This document shows positions 1 to 5,550 of a stretch of DNA of 7,114 nt, piece after piece. Every line of letters starts with the position of its first letter. Positions within the stretch are counted from its first letter, which is position 1. A program made the translations under genes and the position numbers. The notes under the pieces were generated by a model. It made no database searches, had not been told where the DNA came from, and was given only the letters and a program-made list of their open reading frames with translations. The stretch comes from Mariprofundus sp. (GTDB lineage: Bacteria > Pseudomonadota > Zetaproteobacteria > Mariprofundales > Mariprofundaceae), in contig JAUZQH010000087.1 in NCBI GenBank assembly GCA_030951065.1, positions 1 through 7,114 on the forward strand. Reading direction: 5' to 3'.

Positions 1-3
1 GTA

Positions 4-106
4 GCGAAATACCCATTTTTGTTGCGCTGCAAGGCATTTTGAGCGCAATGTGCTGAATGCACATCAGCGAAAAATAACGTAGCAGCGTGCAAAAATGGCA
101 TTTCCC
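4..106. repeat. Imperfect long inverted repeat, non-coding
   Basis: The left arm (about 4-30) and the right arm (82-106) are imperfect reverse complements; both contain an ATTTTTG-type core flanked by GAAAT and CGCTGC. At the centre is a perfect 6-bp hairpin, ATGTGC (48-53) and GCACAT (59-64), with loop TGAAT. No credible gene is visible here on either strand. The whole stretch could fold into one long stem, as seen in REP-, MITE- or cruciform-type intergenic repeats. The left end may continue outside the window. The structure is seen directly; its class is inference. Confidence 0.5.
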
Positions 107-132
107 GCAGGGCTGTGACCGAAGGAAATGCC
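97..132. repeat. 9-bp inverted repeat linking two palindromic modules
   Basis: GGCATTTCC (97-105) and GGAAATGCC (124-132) are perfect reverse complements separated by 18 nt. The left arm overlaps the right arm of the neighbouring long inverted repeat, so the two structures are mutually exclusive alternative folds. There is no U-tract directly after it on either strand, so it is not a standard terminator. Confidence 0.45.
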
Positions 133-142
133 CTTGGTGCGC

Positions 143-227
143 CCCAAATGAGGCCATTCAGCGTTGCTTGTCGTTTGTTTGGATTCACCAAACTTCACTC
201 CTCGCGCCTTGACTGGCCTCATTTGGG
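143..227. repeat. 14-bp perfect inverted repeat with internal hairpin downstream of parB
   Basis: CCCAAATGAGGCCA (143-156) and TGGCCTCATTTGGG (214-227) are perfect 14-bp reverse complements. A second hairpin lies inside the 57-nt loop: GTTTGG (177-182) and CCAAAC (188-193) with a 5-nt loop. It lies about 37 nt beyond the parB stop. It could slow transcription or protect mRNA ends, but it has no U-tract and looks more like a module of an intergenic repeat element. Other copies in the genome would be expected if that is right. Confidence 0.6.
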
Positions 228-263
228 ACAGCAGCGCTTCGATTAAACACGTGTGAACAGGCC

Positions 264-1112
264 CTAGTTTCTGAGTTTACGTAAGACGCCATCAAGCTCA
301 GCAGCTTGTGTATAGCGAATGCGCATTTCACCAGAACCATTTTTTCTGCAAATAATCTCCACATGCAAGCCGAGTTTACGGGTCAACTCATCCTGCAAAG
401 CTGCGACATCGGCATCGGCCTCCTGCTTTGTTGTTTCGGATGGCTCTTTCGCCGCTTTTTTTGCCTCCCGTTCCATTTGACGGGCACTCCACCCATGCTC
501 GATACACTGTCGGGCAAGATTCTCGCCAATATGTGCCGGAAGACTTACAAGCGGCCTTGCCTGACCCATACTAAGCTCCCGTTTTTCAATCAATTCTTTA
601 ATCGGGTCAGCAAGCTGAAGCAGGCGAATAAGATTGCTCACCTGAACTCGAGACACACCTATTTTCTCCGCGACCTGCTGCTGAGTGCAGCCGAATTCAT
701 CCATCATTCGGCGATAAGCCCGTCCTGATTCGATAGCGGTCAAATCATCTCGCTGTTCATTTTCAATAATGGCCAGTTCGAGCGCTTGCAAGTCGTTAAC
801 ATTCCGAATAACAGCAGGAATTTCTGTCAATCCTGCTGCCTGCGATGCACGCCAGCGTCTCTCCCCGGCAATCAACTCATAACCGTCGCCCCGTGGACGC
901 AGTAACACAGGCATCAAAACACCCTCTCTTCGAATCGAATCCGTCAAGGCCTCCAATTGCTCATTCGAAAAGCGGGTTCTTGGCTGATAACTGTTAGGGC
1001 TGATTTTTGATATAGGAATTTGCGTTGTCTGTCGCATCACCTCCGGAGTCGGCGTATCTCCCAACAAAGCATTCAAGCCACGGCCCAGGCCACGATTTTT
1101 TGCTACTGCCAT
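264..1112 (-). CDS. parB: Chromosome partitioning protein ParB
   Basis: ParB is the CTP-dependent DNA-clamp protein that loads at parS, spreads, and works with the ParA ATPase to segregate replicated origins. The 282-residue product has the chromosomal ParB layout. It starts with the basic GLGRGLNALLG segment (8-18), followed by the N-terminal CTPase domain with GERRWRA (83-89) and ENEQR (117-121). A helix-turn-helix (about 143-165, TQQQVAEKIGVSRVQVSN) contacts parS. A charged linker (about 212-235) leads to the C-terminal dimerisation domain (about 240-282). I chose the ATG at 1112 because AAGGAGG lies 5 nt upstream and family members begin with a short stretch before GLGRGL. An upstream ATG at 1154 would add 14 unconserved residues and overlaps the parA stop. 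It is the last gene of the mnmG-rsmG-parA-parB cluster. The TAG stop directly borders the repeat-rich left end. Confidence 0.96.
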   Translation of the reverse strand: MAVAKNRGLGRGLNALLGDTPTPEVMRQTTQIPISKISPNSYQPRTRFSNEQLEALTDSIRREGVLMPVLLRPRGDGYELIAGERRWRASQAAGLTEIPAVIRNVNDLQALELAIIENEQRDDLTAIESGRAYRRMMDEFGCTQQQVAEKIGVSRVQVSNLIRLLQLADPIKELIEKRELSMGQARPLVSLPAHIGENLARQCIEHGWSARQMEREAKKAAKEPSETTKQEADADVAALQDELTRKLGLHVEIICRKNGSGEMRIRYTQAAELDGVLRKLRN

Positions 1113-1117
1113 AATAT

Positions 1118-1124
1118 CCTCCTT
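1118..1124 (-). promoter_or_regulatory. Strong ribosome binding site deciding the parB start
   Basis: The minus strand reads AAGGAGG, 5 nt before the ATG at 1112. This is a near-ideal Shine-Dalgarno match and favours the 282-residue ParB over the longer form starting at 1154. Confidence 0.8.
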
Positions 1125-1153
1125 CTGACGGGTCGTAGACATCTCCCCCCCCA

Positions 1154-1939
1154 TTATACCTTTCTTCGATGCATGAACTCCCGGGCGGCCGATAAATATG
1201 CCTGCGCCCCTTTGGATCGTACATCGTGATACATCACCGGTATGCCATAACTCGGCGCTTCAGACAGGCGCACGTTTCTCGGTATAATCTGTTCATAAAC
1301 CTGCGAACCGAAATATGCACGGACATCCTGTTCTACCTGGGCTGACAAATTATTGCGCCGGTCCACCATGGTCAGCAAAATCCCTTCCATCGTCAAATCC
1401 GGATTGAGCACACCTCGAACACGCCGGATGGACTCCATCAACTGCGTCAGCCCGTCCATGGCATAGAACTCCGTCTGCAAAGTAACCATTACATAATCCG
1501 ATGCAGTCAGGGCATTAACAGTCAACAAACTCAATGCCGGGGGGCAGTCAATAAACACATAATCAAATGACTCGCCCTGATACGCTGTAAAAGACTGATG
1601 CAGACGCAATTCCCGCCCCATTTCATTGACCAGCTCAACCTCTGCCCCTGACAAATCCACACTGGCCGGCAACAAAAACAATCGGTCAAAATCTGTCGGA
1701 ACAATGCTTTCAGCCAACGAACTATCCCCCATCAATACATCATAGGTTCCATAATTCACCTGCTTCTGATCTATCCCGAGCCCTGAGGTTGAATTACCCT
1801 GAGGATCAAGATCGATCAACAGAACGCGTTGATCCAGTGCTGCCAGAGAAGCTGCAAGATTAATACTCGTTGTCGTTTTACCAACCCCGCCCTTCTGATT
1901 AGCTATTGCTGTCACAGGACCAAACCCCTGATGTTTCAC
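1154..1939 (-). CDS. parA: Chromosome partitioning ATPase ParA (Soj family)
   Basis: ParA is a Walker-type ATPase that binds nucleoid DNA as an ATP dimer and is stimulated by ParB, moving parS-ParB complexes apart. The 261-residue product has the deviant Walker A KGGVGKTT (16-23) with the signature lysine, the A' motif DLDPQGN (43-49), Walker B FIDCPP (129-134), and the family C-terminal block IPRNVRLSEAPSYG (219-232) with GAQAYL (244-249). The short N-terminus, without an extra HTH domain, marks the chromosomal type. The best start is the GTG at 1939: GGGAGG sits 6 nt upstream, and the codon lies in the centre of a parS palindrome. A TTG at 1960, directly after the rsmG stop, is an alternative that would add MLNGRFH. 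It is cotranscribed with rsmG upstream and parB 41 nt downstream. ParB binding at the embedded parS could affect its expression (inference). Confidence 0.95.
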   Translation of the reverse strand: MKHQGFGPVTAIANQKGGVGKTTTSINLAASLAALDQRVLLIDLDPQGNSTSGLGIDQKQVNYGTYDVLMGDSSLAESIVPTDFDRLFLLPASVDLSGAEVELVNEMGRELRLHQSFTAYQGESFDYVFIDCPPALSLLTVNALTASDYVMVTLQTEFYAMDGLTQLMESIRRVRGVLNPDLTMEGILLTMVDRRNNLSAQVEQDVRAYFGSQVYEQIIPRNVRLSEAPSYGIPVMYHDVRSKGAQAYLSAAREFMHRRKV

Positions 1940-1947
1940 GTGAAACC
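1932..1947. promoter_or_regulatory. parS: parS centromere site overlapping the parA start
   Basis: The sequence is TGTTTCACGTGAAACC, which matches the widely conserved bacterial parS consensus TGTTNCACGTGAAACA at every position but the last. The core GTTTCACGTGAAAC (1933-1946) is a perfect 14-bp palindrome. On the minus strand it holds the probable parA GTG start codon at its centre, and the ParA Shine-Dalgarno overlaps its edge. ParB encoded 0.8 kb downstream is the expected ligand. Confidence 0.93.
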
Positions 1948-1951
1948 TCCC
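1946..1951 (-). promoter_or_regulatory. Ribosome binding site for the GTG start of parA
   Basis: The minus strand reads GGGAGG, 6 nt before the GTG at 1939. It overlaps the right edge of parS by two bases. It supports the GTG start over the TTG at 1960. Confidence 0.6.
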
Positions 1952-1960
1952 ATTAAGCAA

Positions 1961-2518
1961 TCATCCGTGATGATGATAACAACGAACACATTGAATATTT
2001 TCTTCCGAATCATCCAGGCCAACCGTGTATTCACCCGACATTTTCCATCCATCGATTTGAACCGGGCGGTGGGATCTGGGCACAGGTAACACGGCAACAG
2101 CCCCGGGGTTTACATGGTGCCCGAACATTCTCAACAGGCTGGCTTCATCAGCCACGGCCCTGGCTACACAAATATTGACACGCAAAGAAGGCAAGGCCGT
2201 GATATCCGCATCATACACCTCAGCATTCAACCCCAGCTTTCTGACAACATGCCTGAGAAACTCAGCTCGCTTCTTTCTTCGCTCTACCAACACACCTGTT
2301 AATCCCGGTTTTGCAAGAAGCAGTGGAATTCCGGGAACCCCCATACCGCTGCCAACATCCAGCATGCGCCCCTGATCAGGAATCCATCCGGCCATTGCCA
2401 GGGATGGCGCTATAAACCGCACATTGAATACATCTGCATCTGAAATCGAGGTCAAATTCAAAGCCTTGCGAAACTTCAACACCTCATGAACATATGCCTT
2501 GCATAAATCAGCCTGCAT
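1961..2518 (-). CDS. rsmG: 16S rRNA m7G527 methyltransferase RsmG, short divergent form
   Basis: RsmG (GidB) uses S-adenosylmethionine to methylate N7 of G527 in 16S rRNA. The 185-residue product keeps the SAM-binding core [13 protein letters not shown] (53-65), the N-terminal NLTSISD segment (21-27), and a basic helix [12 protein letters not shown] (78-89). It is about 20 residues shorter than the 207-residue E. coli protein, mostly at the N-terminus. The start is fixed: an in-frame TAA lies four codons upstream of the ATG, and AAGGAAGG precedes it. It overlaps the 3' end of mnmG by 11 bp, indicating translational coupling, and its stop lies 21 nt before the parA GTG. The usual HxxDS motif after the N-terminal helix reads FIAPS (35-39), and the usual ALKG motif near the C-terminus is not recognisable. 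The C-terminus ends in HHHG. Identity is clear from the core and the context; activity is less certain. Confidence 0.87.
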   Translation of the reverse strand: MQADLCKAYVHEVLKFRKALNLTSISDADVFNVRFIAPSLAMAGWIPDQGRMLDVGSGMGVPGIPLLLAKPGLTGVLVERRKKRAEFLRHVVRKLGLNAEVYDADITALPSLRVNICVARAVADEASLLRMFGHHVNPGAVAVLPVPRSHRPVQIDGWKMSGEYTVGLDDSEENIQCVRCYHHHG

Positions 2519-3341
2519 CAGCCTTCCTTAAATAAAGCATCAATGTAGTTAACGAGGCCGGGGTAATGCCTGAAATACGTGATGCCTGCCCCAGTGTTGC
2601 CGGCTGCATACTGGCCAACCGCTGCTTACACTCGATACTGAGACCTTTCACCTGAGAATAATCAAACGAGGCGGGAATACATTCTGCCTCCATCTTCCTG
2701 AACCTTTCAACCTCACACAACTGTTTGTCCAGATAGCCATCATAGTGAACCAGAGCCAATAAAGACTTCATATCTCTGGTATTAAATTCGCCATCCATAT
2801 TCAACAATGCCATGGCTTTTATTGCATCGACATCGCTTCGATGAGCATAAGAACTGATATTCATTGCCTGCGCGGGTGCCGGCAATTTCAACTCGGACAG
2901 GCGCGCTCTCCACACCTTGCCCGTACCAACAACCGTCTCACGTGCCAATTCAAGGCCGCGATCCAGCTTTGACCGCCTTAATTCAAATGTTCGCTTTCGT
3001 TCGTCATCATACAACCCCAGTTGCATTGCCATATGGCCGAGTCTTAAATCAGCGTTATCCTCCCGTAATTGCAGGCGAAACTCTGCCCGGGACGTAAACA
3101 TGCGATATGGCTCCGTAATACCTTTCGTTACCAGGTCGTCTACCATAACACCCAGATAGGCCTCTGAACGATCCGGCACCCATGACTCCAGACCAATAGC
3201 ATGGGCTGCCGCATTGATACCTGCTAATAAACCCTGAGCGGCGGCTTCTTCATAACCGGTTGTCCCGTTAATTTGACCCGCATGGAACAGACCATTTATT
3301 TTCTTGGTTTCCAATGTTGGTTTCAGCTCTTGCGGATCCAC

Positions 3342-3344
3342 TTA
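3342..3344 (-). other. Premature in-frame TAA within mnmG
   Basis: The minus strand reads GAT TAA GTG GAT at 3347-3336. Homologues commonly have Tyr or Phe at the stop position, and TAT or TAC would need only one changed base (position 3342). The base before the stop and all codons after it remain in frame, so no indel is involved. TAA is used as a normal stop by parA, prk, mnmE and yidC in this window, so a general code change is unlikely. Confidence 0.93.
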
Positions 3345-4371
3345 ATCATATTCAATGGCATAGCCGGGGCGGATAATGACTGCATTCTCCAGACCATGGA
3401 TAGATCTTATAAACTTCCACTGCACATCAATAGGCAAGGAGGTAGAAATACCATTAGGATAAACTTCATGATGATCCCGCCCTTCCGGCTCTAAAAAAAT
3501 CTGGTGACTTGTTTTATCAGAAAAACGAACCACCTTATCTTCAATGCTGGGGCAATAACGGGGCCCCGTACCCGATATTTTCCCTGAATACATCGGAGAA
3601 CGTGACATATTGGCGCGTATAATATCATGTCCCTCCTCACTCGTTCTGGTGATTGCACAAGGGATTTGATCTTCGGTCACTTTTTCATGCAGGCAGGAAA
3701 AGGGTGTCACTTCCGTTTCACCCATCTGCATTTCAAGCACACCCCAGTTGATTGTCTTCTTATCCAGCCGGGGTGGCGTACCTGTTTTTAATCGGCCCAG
3801 ATTAAATTCACGTTGATACAACTCGTCAGTCAAACCGGACACAGGCGCATCACCGGAACGACCCGCAGGGATAGTTTTTTCACCCACATGAATCAAGCCG
3901 CTTAAAAATGTTCCTGTAGTAAGAACCACAGATAACGCCTGGTGTGCTACCCCGAATTCGTCTTTCACACCGATGATGCGTTCACCTTCAAACAACAACT
4001 CGGATATTGTACCCTGATGCAGTGATATATTGGCATGGGAATCCAGCAACTGCCGCATGACCATATGATAAATTCTTCTGTCACATTGCGCCCGCGTTGC
4101 CTGCACTGCCGGGCCTTTTCTTCGGTTTAAAACCCTGTACTGCAGCGCGGAACGATCTGCTGCAACCCCCATCAAACCAGCCAGGGCATCCACTTCATAG
4201 ACCAAATGACCTTTGCCAATACCGCCAACCGCCGGATTGCACGACATTTTTGCGATCGTATCCAAATTCTGCGTAATGAGGCGAACGTTCGCGCCACGAC
4301 TTGCAGCACTCCATGCTGCTTCACAACCGGCGTGGCCTGCTCCCACAACAATAACATCGACAATATCAGGG

Positions 4372-4387
4372 TGTTTCACGTGAAACC
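4372..4387. promoter_or_regulatory. parS: parS centromere site overlapping the mnmG start region
   Basis: The sequence TGTTTCACGTGAAACC is identical over all 16 bases to the site at the parA start, 2,440 bp away. It lies in the mnmG reading frame and encodes FHVKH, as in the parA frame. A GTG at its centre (4379) aligns with the E. coli MnmG start. It is just inside the first gene of the mnmG-rsmG-parA-parB cluster, so ParB loading here is placed to influence the whole operon (inference). Confidence 0.93.
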
Positions 4388-4427
4388 ATACTCCACTATT
4401 ACCCATAATGCGTTCCAGAGGGTAAAT

Positions 4428-4433
4428 ATTTTA
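4428..4433 (-). promoter_or_regulatory. Candidate -10 element of the mnmG operon promoter
   Basis: The minus strand reads TAAAAT, 5 of 6 matches to TATAAT, in an AT-rich stretch between the prk terminator and mnmG. No good -35 box is found 16-18 nt upstream. A promoter is expected here because the terminator at 4481-4509 should stop reading from prk. The placement is tentative. Confidence 0.3.
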
Positions 4434-4480
4434 TGAAAATAAAAAGAGAAAGCTACGGCCTGGTTAAACAGCTAGCAAAC

Positions 4481-4509
4481 AAAAAGGGCGGCCAATGGCC
4501 GCCCTTTTT
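4481..4509 (-). terminator. Rho-independent terminator downstream of prk
   Basis: The minus strand has a perfect 13-bp stem: AAAAAGGGCGGCC, then loop ATT, then GGCCGCCCTTTTT, followed by GTTT. It has a GC-rich core and a U-rich tail, and begins 14 nt after the prk TAA. The flanking A and T runs make it bidirectional in form, but no plus-strand gene approaches it, so its job is to end the prk transcript and insulate the mnmG operon. Confidence 0.92.
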
Positions 4510-4523
4510 AAGTTTACGCAAGA

Positions 4524-5393
4524 TTAACCTCGTGCGATGCGCCGCTTTTCCAATAGATCATGTACGATTGGCGTAAGAATAAGCTCCATGGCTAATGCGA
4601 ATTTAGAGGCAGGAACCACCAGTGTATTACGACGCGACATGAACGAACCATGCAGCATGGCCTGCAACCAGGGAAAATCAATATCCCATTTTTCAGGCTT
4701 ACGAATTCTGATAACCATCACACTTTCATCAGGCGTAGGAACATCGCGTGCAATAAACGGATTGGATGTATCTACCAGCGGAACACGCTGGAAATTAATG
4801 TCAGTGTTGGTGAACTGCGGCGTAATAAAGTGCACATAATCATGCATACGGGTCAGAATGTTATCGACAACGGCTTCCTGTGAATATCCGCGCATTTCTG
4901 TATCACGATGAATTTTCTGAATCCATTCGAGGTTCACTACCGGAACAACACCCAACAGCAAATCAACATACGGACGAACCTCTTCCACACCGCCATGCAA
5001 GCCTTCATAAAAAAGCAGGTCTGAACCCTCACCTATTTCACGCCAGTCGGTAAACTTTCCAGCTTCTACACCATAGATCTTGGCTTCTTCGTCATCATGT
5101 ACATAGGTACGCGCCATTCCACGCCCGGTGCGGCGATATGAATCAAACAGCTCGGCAATTTTATCGAACAGGTTAGCTTCATCAGAAAAATGACTTAAAC
5201 GCTTTCCAGCCGCTTCAAACTCTTTCGCTTTGGCACGAAACTCCATACGGTCATAACGATGAAAGCAATCACCTTCAATAATTGCCGGCGTTACCTGCTC
5301 ACGCCTGAAAATATGCTCAAGAGCAATCTTGGCTGTACTCGTACCGGCACCGGAAGAACCGGTAACAGATATAACTGGATATTTAGCTGACAT
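4524..5393 (-). CDS. prk: Phosphoribulokinase, class I proteobacterial type
   Basis: Phosphoribulokinase phosphorylates ribulose-5-phosphate with ATP to ribulose-1,5-bisphosphate, the RuBisCO substrate; it is a hallmark enzyme of the Calvin-Benson cycle. The 289-residue product closely follows the roughly 290-residue Rhodobacter sphaeroides enzyme over its whole length. It has the P-loop GSSGAGTST (12-20), the catalytic aspartate in EGDCFHRYDR (Asp42, with His45 and Arg49), RTYVHDDEEA (95-104), YEGLHGG (129-135), NLEWIQKIHRD (154-164) and DTSNPFIARDVPT (208-220). The start is the ATG at 5393: GGGAG lies just upstream, and KYPVISVTG begins at the family position. An in-frame TTG at 5405 sits in that SD region and is unlikely. 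It has a 157-nt leader and ends in a strong terminator, so it appears to be a separate transcription unit between mnmE and mnmG. No other cbb genes are in the window. Confidence 0.96.
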   Translation of the reverse strand: MSAKYPVISVTGSSGAGTSTAKIALEHIFRREQVTPAIIEGDCFHRYDRMEFRAKAKEFEAAGKRLSHFSDEANLFDKIAELFDSYRRTGRGMARTYVHDDEEAKIYGVEAGKFTDWREIGEGSDLLFYEGLHGGVEEVRPYVDLLLGVVPVVNLEWIQKIHRDTEMRGYSQEAVVDNILTRMHDYVHFITPQFTNTDINFQRVPLVDTSNPFIARDVPTPDESVMVIRIRKPEKWDIDFPWLQAMLHGSFMSRRNTLVVPASKFALAMELILTPIVHDLLEKRRIARG

Positions 5394-5550
5394 AAAATCT
5401 CCCAAAAACCTTTTTAAAACAGGGTATTAGGTGACAAATAGCGCGACCAATCCCCATCCCCTTCACGGATATATCCAAAAGGTTGGCCATTATGCCGCAA
5501 ACCATACCTACCTTTCAAGGAGGAGATCATCTCAATATGAAGCCTGCATG
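5394..5550 (-). other. prk leader region with a possible 40-codon ORF
   Basis: This 157-nt gap separates the mnmE stop from the prk start. On the minus strand an ATG at 5505 opens a 40-codon frame, preceded by AAAGG at 5-nt spacing, that ends in TAA at 5383, overlapping the prk start by 11 nt. Its predicted peptide begins MVCGIMANLLDISVKGMGIG and matches nothing I recognise. A 10-bp palindrome GGATATATCC lies at 5467-5476. A TTGTCA at 5432-5437 could be a -35 box, but no convincing -10 follows at normal spacing. No terminator is seen after mnmE, so readthrough from mnmE into prk is possible. Coding status is unproven. Confidence 0.3.

Larger units (their letters stand above)
2508..4406 (-). 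pseudogene. mnmG: tRNA U34 carboxymethylaminomethylation enzyme MnmG, interrupted by an in-frame stop
   Basis: MnmG (GidA) is the FAD-dependent partner of MnmE that builds the cmnm5 group on U34 of tRNAs reading split codon boxes. Numbering from the ATG at 4406, the 5' part has the FAD motif GAGHAG (22-27), the MSCNPAVGG loop with Cys56, and RYCPSIEDK with Cys285; these match the two catalytic cysteines (47 and 277) of E. coli. Codon 355 is TAA (3342-3344), between AIEYD and VDPQELKPT, where homologues have an aromatic residue. The same frame then continues for 277 residues with [16 protein letters not shown] (377-392), REDNADLRL and the C-terminal [14 protein letters not shown], ending at TGA. 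Together the gene spans 632 codons, against 629 residues in E. coli. Truncation at 354 removes part of the FAD site and the whole helical domain that binds MnmE and tRNA. The GTG at 4379, inside parS, is an equally plausible start and aligns better with the E. coli N-terminus. It heads the rsmG-parA-parB cluster. Confidence 0.9.

Noticed and set aside
247..254. ACACGTGT palindrome as a third parS
   Set aside because: It shares only the CACGTG core; the flanking TTT and AAA of parS are not present.
306..728. Plus-strand 140-codon open frame
   Set aside because: It lies fully antisense to parB, which has clear family motifs; the translation shows no recognisable domain.
2939..2944. CACGTG inside mnmG as a parS
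   Set aside because: Only the 6-bp core matches, and the flanks are not palindromic parS sequence.
2508..3341. Second half of mnmG as an independent gene starting at GTG 3341
   Set aside because: No Shine-Dalgarno precedes the GTG, the sequence continues MnmG homology without a gap, and it begins mid-domain. It is better read as the distal part of an interrupted gene.
4861..4869. TTATCGACA as a DnaA box marking the origin
   Set aside because: It has one mismatch, is isolated, lies within prk coding sequence, and no box cluster or AT-rich unwinding element surrounds it.
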